The notes under the pieces are model-generated. The model was not told the origin of the DNA. It searched no databases and saw only the letters and a program-made list of their open reading frames with translations. From Desemzia incerta (GTDB lineage: Bacteria > Bacillota > Bacilli > Lactobacillales > Carnobacteriaceae), in assembly GCF_900115825.1 (NCBI RefSeq), contig NZ_FOXW01000005.1:124001-188000 (forward strand): a stretch of 64,000 bases of DNA, written 5' to 3'. Of this stretch, positions 30,140-42,269 are shown piece after piece. Every line of letters starts with the position of its first letter. The first letter of the stretch is position 1. The position numbers and the translations under genes were made by a program.

Positions 30140-30913
30140 ATGGCGAGATTGGAAGTAAAAAATCTGCATGTATCCATAGAAGATAAAGAAATCTTAAAAG
30201 GCGTCGATTTAATCATGAATACAGGGGAAATCCATGCCATCATGGGTCCGAATGGAACTGGAAAGTCGACGCTCTCAGCAGCGATCATGGGACATCCCAG
30301 CTACACCGTTACTAAAGGCGAAATTTTATTGGATGGGCAAGATGTATTAGAGATGGAAGTCGACGAAAGAGCTCGAGCTGGACTTTTTTTAGCTGTTCAG
30401 TACCCAAGCGAGATAGCAGGGATCACAAATGCTGAGTTTATGCGGGCCGCCATCAACGCTAGACGTCCAGAAGGCAATAAAATTCCTGTGATGGAGTTTA
30501 TTCGGAAATTAGATGAGAAAATGGCTGTTTTAGATATGCCGGAAGAAATGGCGGAACGTTATTTGAACGAAGGCTTTTCCGGTGGAGAGAAAAAACGAAA
30601 TGAGATCTTGCAATTGATGATGATCGAATCTACATTTGCGATTTTAGATGAAATCGATTCAGGATTGGATATCGATGCATTGAAAGTCGTCTCTAAAGGG
30701 GTTAATGCAATGAGAGGAGAGAATTTCGGTTCATTGATTATTACACATTATCAGCGGTTGTTGAATTACATCACTCCTGATGTGGTCCATGTGATGATGA
30801 ATGGAATCATCGTCAAAACAGGCGGGGCAGAATTGGCGAAACGATTAGAAGTCGAAGGGTATAAAGGAATCAGAGATGAATTAGGTTTAGAAGTCGTGTT
30901 AGACGAAGATTAA
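30140..30913 (+). CDS. sufC: Fe-S cluster assembly ATPase SufC
   Basis: ABC-type ATPase of 257 residues. Walker A GPNGTGKST is near residue 37, the ABC signature FSGGEKKRNEI near residue 150 and Walker B FAILDEIDSGLD near residue 172. SufC hydrolyses ATP within the SufBCD scaffold complex that builds iron-sulfur clusters in the cytoplasm. It is the first gene of sufCDSUB and lies 12 bases before sufD. Confidence 0.97.
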   Translation: MARLEVKNLHVSIEDKEILKGVDLIMNTGEIHAIMGPNGTGKSTLSAAIMGHPSYTVTKGEILLDGQDVLEMEVDERARAGLFLAVQYPSEIAGITNAEFMRAAINARRPEGNKIPVMEFIRKLDEKMAVLDMPEEMAERYLNEGFSGGEKKRNEILQLMMIESTFAILDEIDSGLDIDALKVVSKGVNAMRGENFGSLIITHYQRLLNYITPDVVHVMMNGIIVKTGGAELAKRLEVEGYKGIRDELGLEVVLDED

Positions 30914-30925
30914 GGAGGCAAGTCA

Positions 30926-33853
<2,928 letters not shown>

Positions 33854-33876
33854 AAGAATCGTAAGGAGGAGAACAA

Positions 33877-35268
33877 ATGGAAGTACCTGAACGCGAACAG
33901 TATCAATACGGTTTCCATGATGACGTGGATTCTATTTACACGACTGGAAAAGGCCTTACGGAAAAGACAGTCAGAGAAATCTCGCAACGCAAAAATGAAC
34001 CGGAGTGGATGCTGGATTATCGATTAAAAGCCTACTCGCACTTCTTGAAACGACCCATGCCTGAATGGGGAGCAGATTTATCAGCAATCGACTTTGATGA
34101 AATCACCTATTACAAGACCGTCAGCAATCAACCTGAACGCAGTTGGGAAGATGTTCCAGAGAAAGTCAAAGAAACTTTTGAACGCTTAGGAATACCAGAA
34201 GCAGAACGGAAATATTTAGCAGGTGCTGGAGCGCAATACGAATCGGAAGTCGTTTACCACAACATGAAAGAAGAATTTGAAAAACTGGGGATCGTTTTTA
34301 CCGATACAGATTCAGCATTGAAAGAGTATCCGGAAATCTTTAAAGAACACTTTGGAACAGTCGTACCGGCAACGGATAATAAATTGGCTGCATTAAATGC
34401 CTCTGTCTGGTCTGGCGGAACGTTTATTTACGTGCCGAAAGGTGTCCGCTGTGATGTTCCTTTGCAAATGTATTTCCGCATCAATGATGAAGCGATGGGT
34501 CAATTTGAACGGACGCTGATCGTGGTGGATGAAGGAGCGAGTGTGCATTATGTAGAAGGGTGTACAGCACCCACGTTTTCTTCCAGCAGTCTGCATGCGG
34601 CTATCGTAGAGATCGTTGTTAAAAAAGATGCGTACTGTCGTTACACCACGATCCAAAACTGGTCGAACAACGTGTACAATTTGGTGACCAAACGGGCAGT
34701 CGCGCTTGAAGGAGCGACGATGGAATGGGTCGACGGGAACCTCGGAGCCAAGACTACGATGAAATACCCAAGTATTGCGTTAAATGGACGTGGAGCCAGA
34801 GGAACGATGTTGTCTATTGCGATGGCAGGAGCTGGACAAAACCAAGATACGGGAGCCAAAATGATTCATAATGCTCCGAACACTTCCAGTTCTATCGTTT
34901 CAAAATCGATTGCGAAAGATGGCGGAGAAGTCAACTACCGCGGACAAGTAACTTTCGGAAAAAATTCCGGTGGGTCGATTTCTCATATTGAATGCGACAC
35001 GATTATTATGGATGACTTGTCTAAATCTGATACGATCCCGTTCAATGAGATCCACAACGGAAATGTTTCTCTGGAACACGAAGCCAAAGTCTCAAAAATA
35101 TCGGAAGAACAACTCTATTACTTGATGAGCCGAGGTTTAACGGAACAACAAGCCACTGAAATGATCGTCATGGGATTTGTTGAACCGTTCTCGAAAGAAC
35201 TCCCAATGGAATATGCAGTAGAATTGAACCGATTGATCGCTTATGAGATGGAAGGGTCAGTGGGGTAG
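33877..35268 (+). CDS. sufB: Fe-S cluster assembly protein SufB
   Basis: Main scaffold subunit, 463 residues. Family marks are the N-terminal [14 protein letters not shown] segment, [25 protein letters not shown] with a cysteine, and the C-terminal [21 protein letters not shown]. With SufC and SufD it holds the nascent cluster before transfer to apoproteins. It has AAGGAGG at 33862-33868 and is the last gene of the operon, followed by a terminator. Confidence 0.97.
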   Translation: MEVPEREQYQYGFHDDVDSIYTTGKGLTEKTVREISQRKNEPEWMLDYRLKAYSHFLKRPMPEWGADLSAIDFDEITYYKTVSNQPERSWEDVPEKVKETFERLGIPEAERKYLAGAGAQYESEVVYHNMKEEFEKLGIVFTDTDSALKEYPEIFKEHFGTVVPATDNKLAALNASVWSGGTFIYVPKGVRCDVPLQMYFRINDEAMGQFERTLIVVDEGASVHYVEGCTAPTFSSSSLHAAIVEIVVKKDAYCRYTTIQNWSNNVYNLVTKRAVALEGATMEWVDGNLGAKTTMKYPSIALNGRGARGTMLSIAMAGAGQNQDTGAKMIHNAPNTSSSIVSKSIAKDGGEVNYRGQVTFGKNSGGSISHIECDTIIMDDLSKSDTIPFNEIHNGNVSLEHEAKVSKISEEQLYYLMSRGLTEQQATEMIVMGFVEPFSKELPMEYAVELNRLIAYEMEGSVG

Positions 35269-35283
35269 TATAGGTATACACTC

Positions 35284-35332
35284 ATAAATCTTAGGATGCT
35301 ATTAAGAAAATAGATCCTAGGATTTATTTTTT
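35284..35332 (+). terminator. Terminator of the suf operon
   Basis: ATAAATC-TAGGAT pairs with ATCCTA-GATTTAT around a 16-base loop and is followed by T5. Confidence 0.85.
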
Positions 35333-35452
35333 ATTAAAGGATTTTGTTTTAGGTAATGTTAATAGTAATGCTAATGCCTATAAGGAATGCTTATCATAGA
35401 GTTCATTTTTACTTGGTGGTTTCTTCTAACATTCCTCTATAGAATATGTAAT

Positions 35453-35466
35453 TGAAAACGCTTTAT
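35453..35466 (+). promoter_or_regulatory. Possible cre site before the OFA transporter
   Basis: TGAAAACGCTTTAT matches 12 of 14 positions of the CcpA consensus. It lies 42 bases before the next gene. Confidence 0.4.
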
Positions 35467-35507
35467 AAAGCGAGCTCATATTACTTAAGATTATAGGAGG
35501 AAGGTAG

Positions 35508-36722
35508 ATGAAACAAGAAAAGAATCGTTGGTTAATTTTGATTGCAGCTATCATAACAAATTTGGCATTAGGAGCAGGGTATGCTTGGTCAGTGTTCCAA
35601 ACGGCTTTATTAGAGACCAATACAGATTGGACGTTGAGTGAAACATCTTTAGCGTTTAGTATCTCATTCGCGATGGTTCCGGTTGGGATGATCATTTGCG
35701 GACCGATCGTTGATAAACACGGCGGAAAGAAAGTCGTTCTTGCGGCTGGGTTGTTGTTTGGTTTAGGAATGTTCTTAACGGGTTTTGCAAACAGCATTAT
35801 TATGTTGTATTTAACTTATGGAGTGATTTTAGGGTTAGGGATCGGGGCTGGATATGGAACGGCTACTGCCTTAACTGTAAAATGGTTCCCAGACAAAAAA
35901 GGCTTGGCTGGCGGATTAACAGCAGCTGGATTTGGATCTGGAGCAATCTTGTTGGCTCCTATTGCTACTAATATGATTGAGAGTGTAGGCGTAAATGATA
36001 CATTTAAAATCTTAGGCGGAATCTTATTAGTTGTCATTTGTGCAGCATCTTTCGTGATGGAAAACCCGCCTGTGCAAGAAAAAGCCGTTGGAGTAACAAC
36101 TGACAAAGACAAAAATTACAAAGAAATGCTTCGTGATTTAAACTTCTGGATTTTATGGGCAATTTATACATTTGCAGCAACAAGTGGATTAATGGTAATT
36201 GGTCACGCGGCTAACTTAGCTTCTTACTACACATTGGGAGCTGGAGCGGTTATTGTTATGGTCGTAGGACTGGCAAATACATTAGGAAGAATTTTCTGGG
36301 GTTCAGTTTCAGATAAAATCGGAAGATACAAAACAGTTATGAGTATGTTTATTGTTTCAGGAACTGGATTGATCTTATTAAATTTTGCGAACACATTGGA
36401 AGCTGTTGCCGGTATTGCAGGATTGATCTTTATTGCTTTATCATTTGGCGGGTTCTTAGGTTCTTTCCCTGGAATCACAGCAGAGAACTGGGGAGCATCA
36501 AAATCAGCTTCTAACTATGGCTGGATGTTCACGGCTTATGGAATCGCATCGATTTTAGGCCCATCGCTTGCTTCAAGCATCAGAGAATCAACAGGTTCTT
36601 ACTCAATGGCGTTATTGATTTCAGCAGGAATGGCACTTGTGGGAGCTGGAATGATTTTGTTCTACATGAACAGAGTCAACAAAGCAAGTAATGTAAAACA
36701 AAAAGCTGTAAAACAGAATTAA
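35508..36722 (+). CDS. MFS transporter of the oxalate/formate antiporter (OFA) family
   Basis: Twelve-helix major facilitator of 404 residues. The N-terminus (NLALGAGYAWSVFQTAL) and the loop GRIFWGSVSDKIGR near residue 260 match the OFA family, whose characterised members exchange oxalate and formate or carry other monocarboxylates. The actual substrate is unknown; lactate or pyruvate-like acids are plausible. The ATG has ATAGGAGGAAGG upstream. The gene is monocistronic between the suf terminator and a bidirectional terminator, possibly under CcpA. Confidence 0.85.
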   Translation: MKQEKNRWLILIAAIITNLALGAGYAWSVFQTALLETNTDWTLSETSLAFSISFAMVPVGMIICGPIVDKHGGKKVVLAAGLLFGLGMFLTGFANSIIMLYLTYGVILGLGIGAGYGTATALTVKWFPDKKGLAGGLTAAGFGSGAILLAPIATNMIESVGVNDTFKILGGILLVVICAASFVMENPPVQEKAVGVTTDKDKNYKEMLRDLNFWILWAIYTFAATSGLMVIGHAANLASYYTLGAGAVIVMVVGLANTLGRIFWGSVSDKIGRYKTVMSMFIVSGTGLILLNFANTLEAVAGIAGLIFIALSFGGFLGSFPGITAENWGASKSASNYGWMFTAYGIASILGPSLASSIRESTGSYSMALLISAGMALVGAGMILFYMNRVNKASNVKQKAVKQN

Positions 36723-36743
36723 CCGTATAAACTAATCAAATAG

Positions 36744-36793
36744 AAAACCATGCTGGGTATCTTTATAAGAAAGACATCCAGCATCGTTTTTTT
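36744..36793. terminator. Bidirectional terminator
   Basis: ATGCTGG-T-TCTTT pairs with AAAGA-ATCCAGCAT around a 4-base loop, with T tracts toward both convergent genes. Confidence 0.85.
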
Positions 36794-36794
36794 A

Positions 36795-38261
36795 TTACCA
36801 GAATAGTTCTTCTGCATATTCCCAAGTTTTACCCTCATCAGTAGACCGGTAAAGTAAGTGACTAGCTTTATTGTAGTCTCCATCTTGTCCTTGGCCGACC
36901 GGAAGAAAGAGATCTCCATTATCTTCGTACGGTATTTCGGGAAAATCAAACGGATTGTATTTTTCTGTTTCCGTTAAAGGAACTTGTACAGGAGGAATCT
37001 CTACTTTTTCAAATGTCACTCCGCCATCTGTTGTGAGATACAATTCCGAGTAACTTCCTCCATTATGAGACAAACCGATAAATCCCAGCTGTTCATTGAT
37101 AAAGGTAATTCCAGTAGATACACCCAATTCACCTAAAAAAGGATCAGGATTGATGAGCTCCCAAGTATTTCCGCCATCCAATGACTGACTCAAGGTGTAA
37201 AAGCGAGACCCGGCAGCGGCGTCAACGACGGTCAATTGATACCCTAATTGTTTAGTGAGGAAAAAAGTTTCGCCATCATTTTGCGGCTGTGTTGCCTCAA
37301 TGGCAACTTCTTCTTGAAGCATTCCAGCAGTAGAAAAATCCATGAAACGCATAGGTGTTTTAGTATCATTATCAGGTGCGTATAGAGAAATCGTATAACC
37401 TGTGATTTCATTAGAAGCATCTGTTAGTGGAAGAGTATTTCCTTCTTGGTCAAAATAAACAATGCCTTCTGTGTTGTATCCCCAACTTCGGTAACCTGCA
37501 TAATAAATGCCGACCGTTTCTTCCCCCCACTCAGCAACTGTTTCTTTTAAAGGAAGAGTTTTTACGCCGTCAAACAAAGGTTGTAATTTCATCGTATCCT
37601 CAAAAGTTGGATCAGCGAACCCATTTAAGTAAACACGTATGTCCTTGCTTTTTTCACGATCATAACTCAATAAAAAGCTTTTCGTTTCTTTATTTTCGTC
37701 AAGACCATAAAAGAAACTGTAGATATAAGTGATTTCACCGTCACTATTGAATGTGAAATCAAATTCATTAGAAAGATACAGTTCTTCCGGCAACTCCAAT
37801 TCAGTTTGCAGATCGACAAGTAAGCCGTCTAAGCCATCTTCATAGACATTATTGTGTACGAATGCTATATCACGAGTATTGAAGAAATCGTGTATCTCAA
37901 AAGCTAACTTCCCTTGAAAATGGATAGCACTTTGATAAATTTGGAATCCTGTAACGAGAGTAATGAAGGTGAAAGAAAGAAGGCTTATCCTAAACCACCA
38001 TTTACAAAAGTTTTCCCATATAGAGGAGGGTGAACTTTTGCCAGAAGTATTTTTTACGGCATTACGCTTTTTTCTGTATCGGTAAAAACACCAACCAAAC
38101 CAAATCAGCAAGCTGCCAAAAGTAGCCAGTATGATTGGTGCTCTTCTTGCAACACCACCATACCAAGCAAGAAAAGACAAATAATAGCAGCCAATACCAT
38201 AAACGACTAAAACGATTGGGTTGAAAACCAGAGCTCTCCATTTAAAGTTTTTCTTTTTCAA
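36795..38261 (-). CDS. Membrane protein with C-terminal BNR/Asp-box repeats
   Basis: A 488-residue protein that I do not recognise as a named family. Two hydrophobic helices lie at about residues 12-32 and 40-60, then a basic linker and a third helix near 88-110, after which the chain is probably outside the cell. The C-terminal half carries three Asp-box motifs (SxDGGxTW type) at QSLDGGNTWELI, TTDGGVTFEKVE and RSTDEGKTWEYAEE, spaced as in beta-propellers of sialidases and photosystem-assembly factors. No catalytic arginines of sialidases were seen, so a binding or sensing propeller is more likely. It has a good ribosome site (AAGGAG) and is monocistronic. Confidence 0.7.
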   Translation of the reverse strand: MKKKNFKWRALVFNPIVLVVYGIGCYYLSFLAWYGGVARRAPIILATFGSLLIWFGWCFYRYRKKRNAVKNTSGKSSPSSIWENFCKWWFRISLLSFTFITLVTGFQIYQSAIHFQGKLAFEIHDFFNTRDIAFVHNNVYEDGLDGLLVDLQTELELPEELYLSNEFDFTFNSDGEITYIYSFFYGLDENKETKSFLLSYDREKSKDIRVYLNGFADPTFEDTMKLQPLFDGVKTLPLKETVAEWGEETVGIYYAGYRSWGYNTEGIVYFDQEGNTLPLTDASNEITGYTISLYAPDNDTKTPMRFMDFSTAGMLQEEVAIEATQPQNDGETFFLTKQLGYQLTVVDAAAGSRFYTLSQSLDGGNTWELINPDPFLGELGVSTGITFINEQLGFIGLSHNGGSYSELYLTTDGGVTFEKVEIPPVQVPLTETEKYNPFDFPEIPYEDNGDLFLPVGQGQDGDYNKASHLLYRSTDEGKTWEYAEELFW

Positions 38262-38373
38262 TTCAGTTGTCTCCTTATTAAAGTAGTGACTACTTCATGT
38301 CCATTATAGAATGTATTTTACCGTTAGATCATTCAAATTGCACATGTTTGTCAAAACAAGATTTCAGTGCATA

Positions 38374-38408
38374 AGAGATGCAGTAGACATTGAGTCTACT
38401 GCATCTCT
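38374..38408 (-). terminator. Perfect inverted repeat after brnQ
   Basis: AGAGATGCAGTAGAC and GTCTACTGCATCTCT are perfect 15-base arms with a 5-base loop, just past the brnQ stop. The T tract is poor, so it may terminate weakly or protect the mRNA end. Confidence 0.7.
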
Positions 38409-38415
38409 CAGGAAT

Positions 38416-39726
38416 TTAATAGGTGACTTTTGGTTGTTTCATTCCTGCTAAGTACCCCATGACATATCCACTGACCAGTAGAGGAATCCATTCCAATTGA
38501 TAAGAGTAAAGTGGTAATATTTTTAACCAATCTGCTTGAAGCCAACCATTTGCATGGACCATGGAAAGTAAACTGATAAGAGAAACTACTATAACCGGTA
38601 TTTGCAAACTGAGGCGTGGTGAAGGAATGAAGTACGTGAACAAAAGAAGCAAAACCGTACTCATTGCGATTGGATAAATCACATTTAAAACAGGTACACT
38701 GGTTTTGATGACTTGATCCAAACCTTGATTAGCTAATATGAATGAGACGATTGTAAATAGTACTGCAAAAGTTTTATAAGAAATCTTTGGAAACAAACTA
38801 TTAAAGTATTCACTGACTGCTGAAATCAAGCCTGTAGCTGTTGTCAAACAGCTTAAGAAAACGATTGTTCCAAGCAAAATGATCCCTAGAGCACCGAAGG
38901 CTTCATTTGAGACATATTGCAATAAAAAAGTACCGAGATTTTGTTTTTCAGGAAGACCGTTATTCAATATCACCCGATTACCCGTCCAACCTAAACCGAT
39001 ATAAACTAAGCCAAGTAATAAAGCAGCTAGAAACGAAGATTTCACAGTTCCGATCAGCAAATCCTTTCGATTCGTTACTCCTAAATTTCGTATAGAATTC
39101 AAAACGATAATAGAAAAAGCAATTGCCCCGATGGCATCCATCGTCAAGTAACCTTCAGTAAAGCCTATAATGGAAGGAGCTTGCAATTCAAATGAAACAT
39201 CTGCTGTTTGAGGATCATTTGAATAGTACATCGTTATTGTTCGAATAATAAGGATGAGAATCGTTACTAATAAAGTAGGTGTTAAATATTTTCCTATATT
39301 ATCTGCTAAGCTGTTCGGGTTTAGTGCAACAAATAAAACCAATAAAAAGAAGAGAATTGAAAAGAAAAATAAACTCATGTTTGTCGATTGTTGTAAAAAA
39401 GGGACAACACCAATTTCATAAGCCGTTGTTGCTGTTCTAGGAATAGCGAAAAACGGACCAATGGTTAAGTAAACAACGATTAAAAAGATAATGGAATATA
39501 CCGGATGAATCTGTTTCAACGATGCTCTATATCCGTTTTCTGAAATAGAACCGACAATGACACTTAATAAAGGAAGACCGACGCCGGTCAAAATAAAGCC
39601 TAAAATAGCTGATAAAAAATATTCTCCACTTTGAAAACCTAAAGCGGTTGGGAAAATCAGGTTTCCAGCACCAAAAAACAGCGCAAAAAGCATAAAACCA
39701 ACTACAAATATATCTTTTCTTTGCAT
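38416..39726 (-). CDS. brnQ: Branched-chain amino acid transport carrier BrnQ
   Basis: LIVCS-family secondary carrier of 436 residues with twelve hydrophobic segments. The N-terminus FVVGFMLFALFFGAGNLIFP is the family signature. It imports leucine, isoleucine and valine with Na+ or H+. The start is placed at the ATG at 39726-39724, which follows TTGGAGGC on the minus strand; the open frame continues 14 codons further upstream without a better site. No T-box or clear CodY site was found in the upstream 150 bases. Confidence 0.93.
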   Translation of the reverse strand: MQRKDIFVVGFMLFALFFGAGNLIFPTALGFQSGEYFLSAILGFILTGVGLPLLSVIVGSISENGYRASLKQIHPVYSIIFLIVVYLTIGPFFAIPRTATTAYEIGVVPFLQQSTNMSLFFFSILFFLLVLFVALNPNSLADNIGKYLTPTLLVTILILIIRTITMYYSNDPQTADVSFELQAPSIIGFTEGYLTMDAIGAIAFSIIVLNSIRNLGVTNRKDLLIGTVKSSFLAALLLGLVYIGLGWTGNRVILNNGLPEKQNLGTFLLQYVSNEAFGALGIILLGTIVFLSCLTTATGLISAVSEYFNSLFPKISYKTFAVLFTIVSFILANQGLDQVIKTSVPVLNVIYPIAMSTVLLLLFTYFIPSPRLSLQIPVIVVSLISLLSMVHANGWLQADWLKILPLYSYQLEWIPLLVSGYVMGYLAGMKQPKVTY

Positions 39727-39885
39727 TAAATTGCCTCCAATGAAAATTAAACTAATTACATGTATCAATACACAATAGTAGGAATATCTCAGAAATGGCG
39801 CGAATAGTCAATATGCATAAAAATATAACGCGCGAAATTGAATCAACCATGGACGAGTATAGATATTTATTTTAATGAATACAGA

Positions 39886-39920
39886 AAACGCTGGATTTTC
39901 TAAATAAGAATCCAGCGTTT
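39886..39920. terminator. Terminator downstream of the YtoQ gene
   Basis: AAACGCTGGATT and GAATCCAGCGTTT form a strong hairpin between two minus-strand genes, separating ytoQ from brnQ. Confidence 0.85.
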
Positions 39921-39951
39921 AATAAAATAGAAGATCAGTATACATTATCCA

Positions 39952-40392
39952 TCATCGAAAAACATACTCCAAGACTTGTACAGCTTGATCAATCGATTCC
40001 ACTGTTACATTGGCTTTGTTAGACAATTCTTTCAAGGGGTGGATCAATTTTTCAGGGCGAACAATAATCAAGGGTTTACCCGTGTTGATAGCTGCAGCAG
40101 CATCCATCGCCGTGTTCCATTGACGGTATTCTTCTCCAAATAGAGCAATAACGATGTCCGCTTTTTGCATCAATACTTGAGTTCTGAAGTTATTGATGTC
40201 ACTGGCTGCTTGGTCTTTAAACAAATTGTTGGGTTGTTTTCCTAATACTTCTTCTCCGATGTTGTCAGATAGATCATGATTGGTTTGCGGACCTACAAAG
40301 GAATAAGGCAAGTTCTTTTCTTTCACTAGTTTGATGATATCTTCACGCCAATTATCGTGAATTTGTCCTGCTAAATAGACAGTCAATTCCAT
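39952..40392 (-). CDS. YtoQ family protein
   Basis: A 146-residue protein of the YtoQ family, related to nucleoside 2-deoxyribosyltransferases: MELTVYLAGQIHDNWRE at the start, GPQTNHDLSDNIGEE in the middle and a conserved DxxAALFGEEYRQWNTAMDA-like region. The biochemical role is not established. It is divergent from the DsbA-like gene at 40545 and has AAAAGGAGAG before its ATG. It is sure to be coding by length, ribosome site and family resemblance. Confidence 0.85.
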   Translation of the reverse strand: MELTVYLAGQIHDNWREDIIKLVKEKNLPYSFVGPQTNHDLSDNIGEEVLGKQPNNLFKDQAASDINNFRTQVLMQKADIVIALFGEEYRQWNTAMDAAAAINTGKPLIIVRPEKLIHPLKELSNKANVTVESIDQAVQVLEYVFR

Positions 40393-40544
40393 AATATCTC
40401 TCCTTTTAGATGTATTACTTCTATCATATAGTATTTGGAAATAGTTTGCTGAAAATTGAGTTGTTGATAAGGAGAAGCATTTAAGTTACAATAAGTAAGT
40501 GAATTGAAAAGGACGAAATAATGTAAACGACTAGGAGTGTTGAT

Positions 40545-41252
40545 ATGCAAGTAGAGTTTTTTCATGATGCGATTTGCAGTTTTTGTTTTCCAATGTCTTA
40601 TCGAATGAGAAAAGTAGCGAAGAAATATCCAAAATTAGACATCGTGCATCGGTCATTTGCTTTAGGATGGGAAAAAGAGCAATTTGTTCAAATGTTTGGT
40701 TCACATGAAGCGGTAAAACCTGAAGTGATGCATCATTGGGAAAGTGCCAATCAAAATGATGACGAACACCGATTTAATATCGAAGGAATGAAAGAGCAAG
40801 ATTTCTTATTCCCAACTTCTAAAAATGGATTGAAAGCTGCTAAAGCTGCGGGTATCATAGCTGATCAAGAATCGTATTGGGATGTTTTCGACGGTTTACA
40901 ACATGCGCTGTTTGTGGAAAATAAAGATATTTCTGACTTAACGGTTATTGAAGAAGTTATCAAACAAACTTCAGTTGACTTCAATGCATGGAAAACTCAA
41001 TTTGAAGACCTTGAAACTGAACAAGCCGTTAGAGAAGATCTCCAAAGAGTTCAGGATTACGGTATTCAAGGAGCACCAGCAGTAGTAGTGAATCAAAAAT
41101 ATTTAATCAGTGGAGCGCAACCGCAAGAAGTCATTGAACAAACGATTGAAAAAATCGCTGAAGAAGAAGGATTCCAATTAAAAGGATTAAAATTGATGGG
41201 AACGGATGCGTCGGCTTGCAATATGATTGACGGCCAATGGATCTGTGACTAA
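40545..41252 (+). CDS. DsbA/FrnE family thiol oxidoreductase
   Basis: A 235-residue DsbA-family protein of the FrnE/HCCA-isomerase type. The redox motif near the N-terminus reads CSFC (residues 11-14) rather than the common CPWC, followed by an all-helical insertion and a C-terminal GIQGAPAVVVNQKYLISGAQP block, typical of FrnE. No signal peptide, so it acts in the cytoplasm. FrnE of Deinococcus helps against oxidative stress; in Lactobacillales the substrate is unknown. Two extra cysteines lie at the C-terminus (SACNM, WICD). Confidence 0.87.
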   Translation: MQVEFFHDAICSFCFPMSYRMRKVAKKYPKLDIVHRSFALGWEKEQFVQMFGSHEAVKPEVMHHWESANQNDDEHRFNIEGMKEQDFLFPTSKNGLKAAKAAGIIADQESYWDVFDGLQHALFVENKDISDLTVIEEVIKQTSVDFNAWKTQFEDLETEQAVREDLQRVQDYGIQGAPAVVVNQKYLISGAQPQEVIEQTIEKIAEEEGFQLKGLKLMGTDASACNMIDGQWICD

Positions 41253-41263
41253 ACTAATAACAT

Positions 41264-41338
41264 AAAAAGAGCTGTAGTTGATCCGACAAAGTTTAAGTCT
41301 GATTTAGACTTTGTTAAGGAAACTAGCAGCTCTTTTTC
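41264..41338. terminator. Long bidirectional hairpin terminator
   Basis: AAAAAGAGCTG pairs with CAGCTCTTTTT at the base, with an inner GACAAAGT/ACTTTGTT stem; it separates the FrnE-like gene from the convergent lipoprotein gene. Confidence 0.85.
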
Positions 41339-41343
41339 TTTAC

Positions 41344-41952
41344 TTATTGAGTGGTTACTTCTGAATCTGTAACCCATTTGTGATTTTTGACAATTTCTTC
41401 GCCTGTAGTTGGTTGGTAGTCTATCATATACACTGTGGTATTTTCAGAAGATTCAATGGTAGCTGTTGCACCTTTCATACCTTCCATATGATTGGCTTCC
41501 AAAGTAACTTCTGTACCAGGTTCTATCATTTGCTCCTCGGTATCAGCGATTTCTTCTTGAACGACCCATTTATGATGTTCAACTCGATCGCCGCCATTTA
41601 CAGGGTCGTATGAAATTTCATAAGCGGTAGTATCAAAGGCTCCGACGATCTCTGCTGTTGCACCTTCCATACCTTCCATATGCCCTGATTTAAGAGTGAC
41701 TGTATCTCCAACAGAATAAGCAGGATTTTCAGCTTCTTTCAAACCTGACGGAATCTCACCTGAGTCATCGTGCATCATATCATCCATATGTTCTGTGTGA
41801 TCCATAGAAGAACTGTCTGATGAACTTTCGACAGATGTATTTTCAGAAGAAGCTTCACTTGATTCTTCTGAACTGTTGTCTGTTGAACAAGCAGCCAGCA
41901 AAGCAACAGCTGACAGACTGAGTAACCCTCTTAGAAACTTACTCCTATTCAT
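41344..41952 (-). CDS. YdhK/DUF1541 family lipoprotein
   Basis: Lipoprotein of about 202 residues. The signal peptide ends with the lipobox LLAAC near residue 21, followed by a serine/glutamate linker and a histidine/methionine-rich stretch (MDHTEHMDDMMHDD) that could bind metals. Two tandem DUF1541 units follow, each with HMEGM.GATA and ending in HHKWV or NHKWV; they are duplicates of about 60 residues. The start ATG at 41952-41950 has AAAGGA upstream. Homologues are found near copper or other metal genes in Firmicutes; no such gene lies beside it here. Metal stress role is inference. Confidence 0.85.
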   Translation of the reverse strand: MNRSKFLRGLLSLSAVALLAACSTDNSSEESSEASSENTSVESSSDSSSMDHTEHMDDMMHDDSGEIPSGLKEAENPAYSVGDTVTLKSGHMEGMEGATAEIVGAFDTTAYEISYDPVNGGDRVEHHKWVVQEEIADTEEQMIEPGTEVTLEANHMEGMKGATATIESSENTTVYMIDYQPTTGEEIVKNHKWVTDSEVTTQ

Positions 41953-42269
41953 GTTTATCAAATCCTTTCCATTAAATAACTGTTCATCGTTACATATCGA
42001 GTCTAAGAGACATAGATAGAGGAGTCAAACAATCTACTTACAAAGCAAATAAACAAACGGATTCTCAATAAAATATTCCAAAAAAGCAGTAAATAAATAA
42101 GATACATTGTACTCCTAACGATTGTTTTGTTAAAATTCAATTAGGACAATCTACATAAAAGAACATTGGGCTGATGTACGAAAGGTCTCTTCAATAAATG
42201 ATCAACTACATAGCAAGAATCTATCAAAAAATAGAAGTTCAGTAGAACTTTGGAAAGTTGGTATAAGTT
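41953..42269. other. Divergent intergenic region
   Basis: No gene is visible. It holds the leader of the YdhK gene with its promoter on the minus strand and the upstream region of the DUF2207 gene, for which I found no convincing promoter hexamers. Confidence 0.5.
42000..42028 (-). promoter_or_regulatory. Promoter of the YdhK lipoprotein gene
   Basis: On the minus strand, -35 TTGACT (42028-42023), 17-base spacer and -10 TAGACT (42005-42000), about 48 bases before the ATG. Confidence 0.6.

Noticed and set aside
39727-39885. T-box or CodY control of brnQ
   Set aside because: No T-box core, specifier or convincing CodY box was found upstream of the gene.
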